Of a stretch of 64,000 bases of DNA, positions 1-12,448 are shown in pieces. Location of the stretch: contig CM034240.1 of NCBI GenBank assembly GCA_019916065.1, positions 35,763,389-35,827,388 on the forward strand, given 5' to 3'. This DNA is from Vitellaria paradoxa. Taxonomy: Eukaryota; Streptophyta; Magnoliopsida; Ericales; Sapotaceae. The notes beneath the pieces are model-generated. The model was not told the DNA's origin. It was given only the letters and a program-made list of their open reading frames with translations, and did no database searches. Position 1 is the first letter of the stretch. Every line of letters starts with the position of its first letter. The translations under genes were made by a program, and so were the position numbers.

Positions 1-53
1 CTTATAGGCTTACAATGTTAAAATAGAAAAAAAACTCTAAAAACCATAATTAA

Positions 54-211
54 GGGTGCATTTGGAGTAACAAAAAGCGAGATAAAATGAGACAAAGTGA
101 AATAAGTTGTGGATTTGTAATTCATACTGTGAGATAAAAAATAGATAACTTTTAGAGTTTTTTAATATTTTTCACTATTTTTCAGAATTTTTTGTCATCA
201 CAAATGAAGCC
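54..211. mobile_element. Small MITE with TAA target duplication
   Basis: A 158-bp element with imperfect terminal inverted repeats. The left end reads GGGTGCATTTGGAGTAAC and the right end, reversed, reads GGCTTCATTTGTGATGAC. TAA is present on both sides (51-53 and 212-214), as expected for a PIF/Harbinger Tourist-like MITE. The interior is AT-rich and non-coding. A similar element lies at 55097-55244, and looser relatives are seen near 3320-3478, 36898-37418 and 42170-42493. Confidence 0.6.
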
Positions 212-214
212 TAA

Positions 215-2664
215 AATTAGGTAACAAAATAATGTAAAATAAAAAAACAAAATAACTATTAATTTTAAAAAATTCTTAATTTTAGCAACTAATCTAAATA
301 ATACATTCTAAGAATATATTTAAAAATATAAGTAAATATGCTAAAGTTAATTTTAAATAAAATTAATATCTAATATAATTTTTTTGATAAATATCTAAAT
401 TAAGGAAAAAACTTTTTTAATAAAATATTAATACTATTTTTAACCAACCTGCATCCAAAACCAACTAGAGATGTCAATAGGACAAGTAAGGGAAGGATAT
501 GACTTTTTCCGCCTCTGTTCCCATTTAACAATACTATCTCCTGTCGCTTTTCCTACTTACCTACTAAACATAATAACTTTTTCATTTAATAATAAAAAAA
601 TAAATTGATAATAAAAAATACAAGATTGAAAAAATATATTGATCTTCTAAATTGAAACTAGTTAATTAATTATTATTTCCCAATTGAAGTGGCTGTGCTC
701 AGCAGAAGTGATCTTCGGAAAACTCGAGTTCAAATTCAGCAGGTTAAAGAAAGGATATTAGATAAAATCTATGCTTATAATATATACTAGATATATATAT
801 TATATATATTAAATAAATATTAAAATAAAAATATATAAATTATATTTAAATGAAAACGGGTACAGGACAAGTTAGACACTATGATATCTGCCCCCTCTTT
901 CATCTCTGTCCCCATTTTCGAATCACTTCAAATATTTATATCCGTCTCCATTTTCATGATTAATAGCTCCATATCCTCCTCAAATGGGATGAATGAAATC
1001 AAATAGAAATAATTTGATATCTCTAAAACCAACCCCTTGTCAGTTCTTTCGGCAAACTTATCCTTTTTACGAAGCACTGGTGTATATAAACGCATTGCTA
1101 TAATGTATCTTTGGAGTTTGGACCATCTCTAGATCTGGACCAGCCACATCTGAAGCCTTACGCCACCCACATAATAGTGTCCCAACTCATAAGGCACAAC
1201 CCACCCCTGTGTGTGTGTGTGTGTTTCGGCCTGCATGCATGTGAAAACAAGGTAATGATTAGAGCGCTTTAATTCATTGATTGAGATGCATTGTTCATGG
1301 ACCAGTGGACGTCCTTCAAGGGCAGCCAAGAGATCTGACCAATTAGAGATTGCTTTTTATAACCAAGAGTGGACTTAAGATTTTTTGTAAGGAAAAAAAT
1401 CAAGCACGTGGATAAAAGATAATGAGTAATCTAGGCTTATGAGTAAAAGAGAAACAATATTGTTACCTTTAGAAAGAGTTAGAATTATTTATATATATTA
1501 AATTGGTAAATATAATTTTCATAATATAATAGTTAAATTGATGGCGTTGACAAATTCATAGAGGCGATCCTACCTAGTGGGAAAAGACTTGGTTTAGTTT
1601 GGTTTAGTTAATAGTTAAACTGATCTTTTTAGATGCACCTGAAATTTAATAAGAATATCTTTTGCTATCTAACAAAATATAATTATTATTAAGTTTTATT
1701 GTTTATAAAATTTATTACGTTATATATTATTTTTTTGATATTATGCACAAAAGTATTCAATAGTGTAAAGGAAGATTATACTTTATTTCACAAAAATTGC
1801 TTAGGTTTGGTTCTTATAAACTTCTTTTATATTAAAAAAATTTAAGTTAATCTTATATTTTTAATATAGCCAATATACTCTAATTTTAAATTAATTTAAT
1901 TCTTTTAATAAAAGTAAAAGGTTAAGTATATTTTGATGATTTTGCATTCAAAATCAAGGGCTCACTTGTGTCCCTTACCTTAATGTAGCTGCGCCTGTAT
2001 TTATAACTTTGATAATATCCTTTTCTTTTCTTTGCATAGCCATTAGTCATTAGATGCAAATCCTGATTTTTGTCCCACCATGGGTTTGTTTTTGGATACT
2101 TGTATATATTTCAAGAACCAGCTCCAAAGAAGTGTTAATTACAACCTTTCTTCGCATTGGTTTAAGGGAAGGTTTTGAATTAAGGATTTATTTATTAAAA
2201 AAAAAAGAAAAATTAATAATTTAAAATCAACTTAAAATGCATGAAATGCTGAGACGGAGTTAAGAATACTAGACGAGGGGTCAAAATGCCAAGATCTCCC
2301 GTTATCCTCAGATGCATGCATGACTCCATCCCTACAGGGAAGGAGTTTATGCAATTTTGAGAAAGGCTAAATATCAATCGGATCGAAAGTGGCCATGGAA
2401 AGAACGAAGTTAAAATAAAAAGTTAGCCATGCCTATGCCCGGATGCCAGCCAGCCTCCCTGTCGACATTCGAACTTGTATGGATAATAGAGAGCTCGACA
2501 TTCGGATTTTGTTCGTGCCAAGGCCTATTTTTGTTCGATTTCTTGATTTCTATGTTTTACATGATAATTCTTTTTATTGTTGTCATATCTGTGATTAGTC
2601 CAAGAGTTATCATTTATTTTTGAACCAAATGTCATGCTACTTTTCACAAATTAGATGGAATCTC
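215..2664. other. AT-rich intergenic DNA, no gene seen
   Basis: About 2.4 kb with no ORF resembling a protein family. It holds a (GT)n microsatellite at 1208-1224 and long A/T runs. Near 690-740 a TGGCTGTGCTCAGCAG-like segment followed by GAGTTCAAATTC faintly resembles the A and B boxes of a tRNA-derived SINE, but this is too weak to call. Short ORFs here have no recognisable motifs. Confidence 0.6.
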
Positions 2665-2667
2665 TTA

Positions 2668-3067
2668 CACTCTTTTGGAATATTTATCTCTTAAAACTGG
2701 TTTGATTTTAAAACAAAAATATGATTTGATTTAATTTAATTTAATTTAATAAATAAAATTTTATGTTTAAAACATATTTTGAATTTAAAATTTAATTTAA
2801 GAGAAATATCAAATTTGATTATGTTAATAGAAAATAATAAATATGGTAAATACGATGTATGAAAATAAATTTATTCACTTATTTAGATTGCTTAAGAAAA
2901 AAATAAATTCTCATCAAATTTTATTATTTTAGATTAAATTTAAAAAATATAAAAATTCTAAAATTTAAGTTATAAAATGAAATCAAATCCAACTCATAAA
3001 ACTTTATTTTAATTACACACATATAGTCTCATCAAATCTCATCAAATTCACCATCCCAAAAGAAGTG
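2668..3067 (+). mobile_element. Tourist-like MITE, 400 bp, TTA target duplication
   Basis: The left terminus CACTCTTTTGGAAT and the reversed right terminus CACTTCTTTTGGGAT form inverted repeats, flanked by TTA at 2665-2667 and 3068-3070. A 3-bp TTA/TAA duplication is the signature of PIF/Harbinger-derived Tourist MITEs. The interior is non-coding and shares long stretches with 56908-57292, for example the TTTAAGAGAAATA block and the AATAAATTTATT block. A reverse-strand truncated relative is at about 55660-56010. Confidence 0.7.
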
Positions 3068-3070
3068 TTA

Positions 3071-3927
3071 AAGATTTGGAAAATTATTTTTCAAATGGTA
3101 TATGATTAGTTTTATTTATTTTTTTCAAAAAATAATTACTCTTGTAAGCAATTTTTATTCATTCAAGTACTCAATAAATTTTAGGTTAATTAGTCAAGGA
3201 TTTTGTATTCTTACTTAAATCCAGTGAGTCAAGACCTTGTTTTTAATAAATTTAAAGGCAATCTGTGGTCGTCAACGACCCGTAGTACATTTTATTAGCC
3301 TAATTATGCATATGATTAGGAGTTCATTTGGTGAAACGAAAAATGCTGACAAATTTTGAAAATCTCTAAAAATTTCTAAAAGTTATTCACTTTTTACCTC
3401 ACTACGCGAATTACAAACTCATCAATTATCTTAAATCATCTCTCTTTATCTCATTTTTTGTCATTTCAAACCCCTCCTAAATGCTATTTTTAATAGTACA
3501 CCGGACTGTTATACATTTAATTTGTAACACATTAATTAAGCTCATGGGACGTCCTACAACATATAACCATGAACATTTTCCTTCCTCCTTTTACTGTTTA
3601 AATGAACTGTATTATATTAATAAAACAATCAAGAGAAGTTCATGCGCAGAGAAGTTCTGTAACTTTAAAACAATGCCTTTGGAGTGCCTTGCCATCTACC
3701 CACACCAAACTAGCTTTCTTATACCATTTTATAAATATTTTTATGCCTTGTTTATATAATTTTTGTATTGCAAACTTCTAAATTTCTTAACTTGATATCA
3801 TGTGATAGTAACATTCTTGGTGGTTGGCAGAGGCATACATATATATAGCCAACGGGGGAAAAAAAGGAGCAAAAAAGAAAAAAAAATCCTTATGTACATT
3901 GAAACATTGTTAGCATTGAAACTGTTA
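3071..3927. other. AT-rich intergenic DNA with a MITE-like insert
   Basis: No gene seen. A 160-bp segment at about 3320-3478 has termini AGGAGTTCATTTGGTGAAAC and, reversed, AGGAGGGGTTTGAAATGACA. This places it loosely with the small MITE family at 54-211, but I could not define a target duplication. The 92-codon ORF at 3481-3759 has no recognisable motif. Confidence 0.45.
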
Positions 3928-5160
3928 AGGTTAGAGGCAGATCTAAAATTTGGGGCTCCCCTAAATAAAGAGTTTAAAAAGAGAGTTAAGTAAGTTGAAA
4001 TATAAAAATTTAGGATGAACAAAGGGTTTAAAAATATAATAGGTTACATTATAAGTATCTAAGATAGGTTAAATTTGAAAATAGATTTAAATTAAAAAAT
4101 AACTTTCTTAGCAAAACTACCCGCGCTACCATTCAAGACAACCTTAAGGTCCGTTCGCTCCAATTTGAGATTCATGTAATCTCCTTATAATATATAATAA
4201 AATAGGGAGAAAAATAAAAAGTTACACAATTAAGTACAATTAAAAACAAGTGATGCACTAATCGTTTTCTTTAATATTAACTAATTAATTAGCATGGGTA
4301 TTCACATCACAGGGTTAGTGCAACAAGCTTATGAATCATGAGAGATTGGTGAAATAGCATTCGTAAATATTAAAATCTTCAACAATAACTTACGAGAGCA
4401 AATATGAGCCACACAATGTTTCCTCTATATCCTATTACGAGAGAGTGGGAAATCAAAGTTGACGAAAAGATGGAATTGACGGTGCCCCCTTTCTATATAG
4501 CGACAGCCACTAAAAGAGTGTTGAGTGCTGCCCAAAAGGCGCGCACATTGTGCCAGTTTTGCGTTACGGTAGAAAGGAGCATTTTGTTATAAAGTGCGTT
4601 AAAAAGAGAATAGGACAACAAATATAACTTGAAAACCTTGATAATTTGTTTGGGTTATGAGTAGCGCAACAAAAGAGTTGAATCTACCATTAACATATCT
4701 AAGTTTGTTTGTTAAATTTAATGACAAGTTTGAGTTTGGGCTTAGATTTGGATAAATTTATGAAAATTTATTTATTAAATTTATTGACAAACTCGAATAC
4801 TAGTGAAATAGTCTTTAATTGAATGTCAAATGACTCGTGGTCTTTAATTGAGCCCGTAATCAAATTTATTCATACAAGTATGTTAATAAATAAATTTAAT
4901 AAATAAATATATATTTACACGTTAGACCAAATTTTAGGCTGTTTTGAGTTATAGTTCAGGTAACTTAGCCCAAAAGATTTTTTTTTTTTTTAGTTTAACT
5001 CTCTTTTTTTTTTTCAAATTTAGTTCACCATAAGTTTTGGTGAGCCAGCCAATTTTACCTTTAAACTTTTTGTTTAACTTAAATTTTTATAATCCACCTC
5101 ACTCTCTTTTTAAATCTTTTGTTTAGTTCAGATAATCTCAAATGCTGAATCCGCCCCCTA
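3928..5160. mobile_element. Probable hAT-like non-autonomous element (degenerate)
   Basis: The left end GAGGCAGATCTAAAATTTG and the right end TGAATCCGCCCCC are roughly inverted (GGCRGAT type ends, as in the better-preserved element at 6917-7374). The right third resembles a segment at about 58176-58395 that ends with similar TTGTTYAGTTCAGA and AATCTCAAAT wording. The interior is non-coding. No clean 8-bp duplication was found, so the boundaries are provisional. Confidence 0.35.
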
Positions 5161-5427
5161 TATAATTAATAAACAAACAAACAAATTTTTTTAACTTAAT
5201 AGGCAAGCTGTAAATTATCAGATAACAAGTTATAACAAATCTAATTTACTAATAAAAAATTAATTCATTAAAACCATACAAGCAACTTTAACTGATTTAA
5301 TTATAATAAAGTTTGCAATAGTTAAACGAACATGTTTAAGAATTATAAAGAAATATGTTTAGGGATTCTACATAAGCTTGTTCATGAGTCTTATATATTT
5401 AACTCACCCTTGTTTGACTTGAATTGT

Positions 5428-6420
5428 TTAGTGTCCATTTGGTAATATTTATTTATTTTTTATTTATATTTAATTGTTTTTATTTTCAGTTATTATTTTT
5501 TTCTCTAAAATAAAAATAAAAAACTTGTTCAATAATGTAATTTTGTTTACAATAATTAATTTATTTTAATAAAATATTTAATTTTATTAATTTTTCTAAA
5601 ATTAATTAAATTTAATAAATATACTTCATATTAATTTAATTAATTAATTTAATGATATTTTATTTATTTTAATTAATTTAATGTAATAAAATACTATTTT
5701 TATTAATAATAAATTTTAATAAATTAGATTAATAAATAAAATAATTTAATAATAAATTATTTATTTATTTATTAAAATTAATTTATTTGTCAAAATATTT
5801 TCACAAAATGAATCATTTTAAGGGGTAATTCTGACTTATCAAAATAATTTTAAATTAATAAAATAAAATTTTAATTAAAAATTATTATAATATTAATTTT
5901 AATTTTAATAAAATAAATTAATTTAATTTTAATTTTAATTTTAATTTTAATATGCAATTATTATTTATTAAAATTACTTTTAATCCAATAAAATAAATCA
6001 TTTTAATAATAAATTATTTTTTGAATCATAATAAATTTTGTTTTGATAAAATAAATTTAATATGTCATTATTGTCTATTAAAAATATAATTTTAGTTTAA
6101 TAGAATAAATCATTTTAATAATATGTTTCTATTTATTAAAAATAATTTTAGTTTCATAAAATATTTGAATAAAATTATGGAATTCATTGTAATAATAAAT
6201 TACTATTTATTAAAAAAATGTTAGTTTCATAAAATATTGGAATAAAATTATGCATTTTGACATGATTCAACAAAAATAAAAAAAGAGTTAAAATTGACAA
6301 AATGTTATAAAAGAAAAAATGAAAGTAAAAATATGATTTTTTTTATTTACAATTTTCTATTTAAGTTTTTTTTTTAACAAAATAAAAATAAGTTTACCAA
6401 ACACATTTGTGTTGTTAGTT
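5428..6420. mobile_element. AT-rich MITE-like element of about 1 kb
   Basis: Begins GTGTCCATTTGGTAAT and ends ACCAAACACATTTGTG, giving imperfect terminal inverted repeats of the CATTTGGTAA type. The interior is extremely AT-rich and is built of degenerate repeats around AATAAATCATTTTAATAATA and TTTATTAAAAATAATTTTAG. Its left 250 bp is recognisably related to 34119-34490. There is no coding capacity. Confidence 0.45.
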
Positions 6421-6916
6421 TTCAAAAATTTATAAACACAAAAAAAAAAAAGCATAAACATTATTAAACGAGGTATTATTTATAACTTTTGAAAAATGTG
6501 TCCAGAATTGTTCATCTACCTCATCAAAAAATCATAAATGTACTTTCAACAACCTTGTTGGCCAATAATTTTTTGAAAACTTAGTTTATTTGTAACTTAA
6601 TTATGAATTTATAAGAGAGAATTAAGAAAAGTATTAAGGTAATTAAAATTATTTGCATGTTTTCTTTTGCCAACAAATATCTTTTTCTTTCTATTTTTAA
6701 ATTTAAAATTTAAACTTAATATAAGCATTCCAAATTTGGAAGTTGAATTTGGCAGATATATTTGACCTTTTCCTATGATTTAGAAAACAAAGCAAACCAC
6801 GTTTGGCTTCCTAGCATAAAATGTTAAATTGACCAGCTCACAGTCTGATTTCAACGTGTTTGAGCGTCTATATCTACATTAAAATACTAAAACAACGAAT
6901 TTTCTCTCTCCTCCTC

Positions 6917-7374
6917 CAGTGGCGGATCCAGGATTTTGTTACAGTGGGGTCAAGCCGATAAATGAATGCAGTGTATTTGACTTATATGCAATATGTTTTG
7001 AGAGATATATTTTATGGAGACAAAAAGACAAATACCTCAAAAATTATACTATTTTCTAAAGAAATTTTGCTTCCAATAGGAACAAAACTTGTAAATTGCT
7101 TGATATATAAGTGCAATTTATTTTGAAAGATATATTTTATAAGGGTAAAAATACAAAAATATCTCAAAATTTATACTATTTTTTTAAAAAATTTTGCTTC
7201 CAGTAGGGGCAAAACTTGTAAATTATTTAAAGTATAGGGGCAATTTGTTTTGAAATATATATTTTATAGGGGCAAAAGTATAAAAATATCTTAAAAATTA
7301 TATTATTTTCTACAAAAATTTTGCTTCCAATGGGGTCAATTGACCCCCCTTGCCCCTATGTGCATCCGCCCATG
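6917..7374. mobile_element. hAT-like non-autonomous element with 8-bp TSD
   Basis: The element begins CAGTGGCGGATCCAGG and ends GCATCCGCCCATG. It is flanked by TCCTCCTC (6909-6916) and TCCTCTTC (7375-7382), an 8-bp duplication with 7 of 8 bases matching, which fits the hAT superfamily. Inside are three degenerate tandem units of about 100-130 bp (roughly 6989-7120, 7121-7247 and 7248-7347), each with TTTTGCTTCCA and GGGGCAA-like wording. Non-coding. Confidence 0.65.
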
Positions 7375-7382
7375 TCCTCTTC

Positions 7383-9118
7383 TCCTTCACTCCAATTTTA
7401 AGTGACATGTCTCTTTAATCTCCATTTCACTTTTCTTTTTTATAGAATTTGAAATTATTTTTTAACTTTTTCCTTCCCTCTTCTTCTCTTTTCTTTTCTT
7501 ATTTACAAAATATTTATTTTTTGTCTCACATCACTAAAAAACTACAAACTTTACATTTTCTTTTAACAATAAAAGTACTGGAATTATGACATATGATTTT
7601 AATAAATATAAAAAACTCATGAGTTCTGCAAAAGAGAACTCATTTGCTTGCATTCTGAAAGAGACTCACTCGAACTCATGAGTTTCAAAACATTCACTTG
7701 TCTATAAATTTAATATGATTATAAAATTTATTTAATTCAGATATGTTAGTAATTAATTTAAAAATACAAATAAAAATAGAATTAAATGAAAGAGCACAAA
7801 AAAGAAAAACTTGAATAATAATTAAATTATTTCTCTCATAACAACTATTTAGTATTTTTAAAATTTAAAATTATCGAATATTAATTAAGCTCGGGAGTAG
7901 TATTTTTTAAATAATTTTAAATATAAATTGGTCACATAGATGGTATTTGTTTTATTTTATAAAATATATATGATTAGTAATAATATTTTTATTTGAGTTA
8001 TTTATATAAAATTAATAAAAAATTTATTATTAAATTCTATATAGCACTTTATATATTAATCACTCTACTTTTTTATTTTTACAAGTCTTAAAAAAAATTA
8101 ATTTTGGAAGTGATTTTTTCTAAATTTTAATTTTAAATTTAAATTGGTGATCTTATTTTTTAATTAATAATAATATTTTTAATTTAAGTTATTTTTATTA
8201 AATTAATCAAAAAATTGTTATTGAATCATATGTGGTACTCTCCAATTCATCATTCTATTTTTTCTACTTTTACAAATTTTTTGAATTAAATATATATACA
8301 CACTTTGCTATTGGTTCTCTATCGTCGCAAAATTTAAATATTTAAATAATTTATTAGGCCTAAAAATTAATTAAATTTAAAAATTTAACTTTTTTCATAA
8401 TAATAACTCTTATTATATTTTAAATTTAAAGTACAAAAAAAATTATTATTATTAATTAGGCATGGAAGTGCCTAATAATTAGGCTAGAGAGTAAATTTCT
8501 TTTTAATTTAATTTCAAATTTAAATTAATCATGTTAACAACCAGTTAAAAACCTAATTAATAATACTTAATATTTGAATTATTTTTATAAATTACAACAT
8601 ACAGTTAACAAAAATAATATTTTTAGTTTGAGTTATTCTATAAAATCAGTCAAAATTGATTTAATAAATTAAGATTAATAATATCTCTAACTCAAGTTAA
8701 TTTTGTAAAATGAGTCAAGAATTAAAAAAATAAAAACTTATATTAAAATTAACAAACAATTTGAAAAAAAAAAAGAATTGGGTCGATTAGGTAAGTCCGT
8801 GATTCAATATATATTTTAAAATAAATTTTAATTTTTAAAATTAGGTCAAATCAAAATTTAGTAAAATATAAACATTTTATATTCGTATGAAAACTTAACT
8901 ATTATCAAATTTATTGACTTATTAATATTAATACAGATAAAAAAATATAAAAAATAACTCAAAAATTATTTTATGAAATTATGCAACTTCATTTAAAATT
9001 ATATTTTATTTATAAAAAAATTATATAATTTCGTGCATGCGGGATCGAACACTTGCATGTATATGTATATGGTATTGAAAGTGCTAGCATGAATCTGAAA
9101 TTTTGTTTCATAATTTTG
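7383..9118. other. AT-rich intergenic DNA, nothing recognised
   Basis: About 1.7 kb of very AT-rich sequence with low-complexity A/T tracts, no ORF above 60 codons and no recognisable repeat ends. Confidence 0.6.
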
Positions 9119-9119
9119 G

Positions 9120-9467
9120 GGGTGTTTGGCAACTAAAAAATTAGTAAAAAAATACTAAAAGTTGATTTTTGTGTGTTTGGCAAAATTATAATTTTTTTTT
9201 ACTTTTTTGATTTGCTACAGTAAAAAGTACCATTCCATAATTACAATTTTTTTAATTTGCTACAGTAAAAAACATACCAAACACCCAAAAGTTACAACTT
9301 TTTTGCTTTGCTACAGTAAAAAAATTTACCAAACACTCAAAAGTTACTAAAAAATACTAAAAATTCCACTTGGTTCAACCAAACACACAAAAAAGTGCCA
9401 AAAAAAAAAAAAAAAACAATCAAAAAACTACCAAAACTTAAGTTTTTTTTTTAACTTCCAAACACCC
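9120..9467. mobile_element. MITE with GGGTGTTTGG ends
   Basis: The left end GGGTGTTTGGCAACT and the reversed right end GGGTGTTTGGAAGTT are near-perfect terminal inverted repeats. The interior contains four copies of TTTGCTACAGTAAAA-like wording alternating with CCAAACAC motifs, giving a repeated substructure. Non-coding. I could not define the target duplication or assign a superfamily. Confidence 0.55.
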
Positions 9468-10419
9468 TCAATCCGCCCTCCCTAGGATGTCCTGTCCACT
9501 GTTGGAATAATCATGTTTTGAACAAGATTAAATTTTTTTAATTTTTAAGCTAGAAATTAAGCGGGTTGACGAGAAAATTTTAGTCCCGTAAAATTTCTAT
9601 TTCTCCAAAATTTATGATTGCTTCGTACAAATTTACAACGAAAAAAACTCCTGTTACCAAGGTAAGGATGGTCATAAATTTGATAAGTTTATTTTCATAA
9701 GAAAGCAAAGACCTTGGAAAATAAATATTAGACTTAGTTTAGAAAAAAAAATCAATTTTGTTTATATTGGACTTCGTAAATTATTTCCTATTGTATTAAA
9801 ATTTTTATTATCAAACCTTTTTTTGTTATTTTACTTTTTAGAGAGTTTTATTTTTCTTAAAAATTAAAAGAGAAAATTCGTTTTTTAATGTTAAAACAGT
9901 TTGAGAGCTACATACAATTTTCCTATGTTAGAATAGCATTTTTGCTCATCCCTATTTCAGAACACTTTGTGAAAGCTAATGAAAGATGAAAAAAAGGACA
10001 CTTTCTCTATTTTTGACTCTCTAAGATAAAGAATTCCTTTGGTTAGTAAAGTTGTTGTGGATCCTTTGGGATCATTTTTAGGTTATCACACTAGTATCTT
10101 TTAATATATTTATTAAAAGATAGTAAAATAATATTATTTTTATTTTATAAATTTTTTGTCGAACAGCAATCTATATATAGCAGCATCTCTAAATAAAAAC
10201 CCTAAAATATTAGATAATTATTTTTTTAATTACTTTTCTAAAATAACTCAAAAAAAACCCAAAAAAATGAAAAGTGTTATTTTAAACGTAAAATAATACT
10301 GTAAATATAATACAATATACTCAATTTAGCATATGTTTGTTTTGGGGGGTAAAGAAGGATAAATTTTATTAGGTAACATTTATTCTCTATTACATTAATT
10401 TAAATGAGACAGTAACAAT
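9468..10419. other. Intergenic DNA, nothing recognised
   Basis: AT-rich, no ORF and no clear repeat termini. It runs into the long inverted-repeat element that begins near 10425. Confidence 0.5.
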
Positions 10420-10424
10420 TACTC

Positions 10425-11325
10425 TAAGAACATGTTTAGTATGGGGTAAAAATTTTGAGGGTAAAAAATTATTGGGGTAATTATTATCCTGGTAATGGTT
10501 ACTAGAATAACAAGTTTATGTTATTTATAATTGGATTAAAAAAAGTATATATATTATCCAATAATAATTATATTATATTTGAAATGCTAAAAGTTATAAA
10601 GGGATAAAAATTAATTATATTTGGAATAAAGGTAAATCGATCGAGAGTAAAAGTTAATATTTAATCTTAGTAAAAATATTATAATAAAATAAATCATTAT
10701 AATAATTTTTGTTTTAATAATAATTAATTTTAATAAAATATATATTATTTAATATAGATTTAAATAAAATTATTAATTATAAAAATAATTTTATCATAGA
10801 TTAATATTTTAATAAAACAAATAATTAATTTTAATAATGGATTATTATTTGATAAAAATTATTTTTATTTGATAAAATAATTTAATAAAACAAATAATTT
10901 TGGTTTATTTAAAAAATTATTAATTTTAGTAAATTATATAAATATAATACATTATCTAATAAATAATTATTTACGAGAAATAGTTTTTATTTAAAAAAAT
11001 ATTTTACTAAGTAATTATTATTTTTTAAACATTAATTTTAATTTTAGAAAATACATAATTTTAGTTATAAATTAATATTTCAATAATATTAATTTAATAA
11101 AATATAATACATTATTTTAATAGTAAATTGTTATTTATTTAATATTATTTTGATAAAATAATTTAATAATTAATTAATTTTAATTTAATTAAATAAATTA
11201 TTACTTTATAATATTTATTAACTATAAAAGGGAATATTACTTTGGGTTTTACAAGGGTGTAAAAAAATATTTTATGAAGATAATGAGAAGAGGAAAAATT
11301 TTTCTATTACCCTCCATTACCCGCC
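10425..11325 (+). repeat. Left arm of long inverted-repeat element, split by copia A
   Basis: This 0.9-kb AT-rich block is closely matched, as reverse complement, by 15212-16105. Examples are TAAAAATTTTGAGGGTAAAAA near the outer end and AATTTTTCTATTACCCTCCA near the inner end; the reversed right arm reads TAAAAATTTTGAAAGTAAAAA and AATTTTTCCATTACCCTACA. Similarity appears to run the full length of the arm. No protein-coding content. About 250 bp of unpaired sequence (11326-11581) lies between this arm and the copia LTR and would have been the hairpin loop. Confidence 0.75.
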
Positions 11326-11581
11326 TCTCCCCTAAGTAATAATTTACCCTCATATGAGAGTGACGCTTACCCTTGGGGTAATTGTTACCTCATCGTCCAA
11401 ACTAATGTAATGGATGGTAAAAATTAACCCAATAAATTTTACCCGCCTTTACTCTCTAAATAAATATCAGATTACCTCCATATGGGAGATAAATTGTTAT
11501 TTGGGGAGGTTGGTAATAATGAATAATGAAAAAAATTTTTCGTTCTCTCATTACCTCGTTTTTACTTAGGAGGGGGTAGAT

Positions 11582-12392
11582 TGTAAGATTTTATAATAGT
11601 AAATTCATACAAAATTTTGAATTAAACATGACAAGATTGACATGTTTCCTAAATTCAAGAAAAGAAAAAATTTGAATGTTTCCTCAGTTGAATGGAACTC
11701 AAGACTTTCCAAAAGAATGAAAATACACTTGGGAGAATAATGTCTAAATCAATAAGGGATCTTGAGGATATTAAAAAGGAAACAGAAGACTTAAAGTTGA
11801 AAAAAAAAAAAAACAAGGCAGTGTACCTCGTAGCCAGGGCACAGGGAAGGTGATTCTTCAACCTTTTAGCAGTATGCCCCGCAAGCAGGGCGTAGGGAAG
11901 CCAATGATTCGAGCTATATATTATTTGGAAGATTCAGTTTCTGTTTAAGAGATCTTTTTAAGAAATATGCTTATATATTTAAATCTAATTGGAATAGAAC
12001 TTTATAAGTCTATATATGCACCCAAGCTTAATGTATAACATAAAACTAAAGGGACACATTTATAGAGTCTTATGAGAGAGATAATTTTTCCTTTGTGAGC
12101 TTATATGTCTTTCTCTCTTTTTTTTTTTTTTTTTACTCTTTGTTGAGTCTGTTCACTTTCTAAGGAGTTGAACAGTTTGCTTCCACTTGGTCTAGATGTG
12201 TCGAGGATTCAAGCAAGTACTTGAAAGAAGTTGTGTAAGAAGTCATAGAGATTTCAGATGGGTACTTGTAACCTAATTATATAGTGAAAGTTTGGGTGGT
12301 ATCCAAAATTAGCCCTGGAGTTTCTTGGTTACCAATCTTGTGTTCATTATTTCTGTAATTAGTTGATTGATCTGGGTGATTCAAAATTTTCA
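11582..12392 (+). repeat. 5' LTR of copia element A
   Basis: Starts TGTAAGATTTTATAATAG and ends AAAATTTTCA. It aligns by eye with the LTRs of element B (TGTAAAGTTTTAAGTATGG start; TCTTGTGAGAGAGA, CTTTCT and TTGTGAGCTTATA blocks) and with 14672-15203. A short TATATATG segment near 12010 precedes the conserved GAGAGAGATAATTTTT block and may be the LTR promoter. Confidence 0.7.
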
Positions 12393-12394
12393 AT

Positions 12395-12406
12395 TGGTAT
12401 CAAAGT
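12395..12406 (+). other. Primer-binding site of copia A (initiator Met tRNA)
   Basis: TGGTATCAAAGT lies two bases after the LTR end. It differs from the usual plant copia site complementary to initiator methionine tRNA (TGGTATCAGAGC) at two positions. The position and spacing fit the priming site for minus-strand synthesis. Confidence 0.7.
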
Positions 12407-12448
12407 GGGTCATTCTACATTCTTGAGTAAGATCTTCAATTCAAATTA

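Noticed and set aside
685..745. tRNA-like A and B box wording
   Set aside because: Matches are loose and no cloverleaf or SINE tail can be drawn.
9040..9060. GGGATCGAACACTTGC resembling a tRNA T-loop
   Set aside because: No matching acceptor stem, D-arm or anticodon arm upstream.
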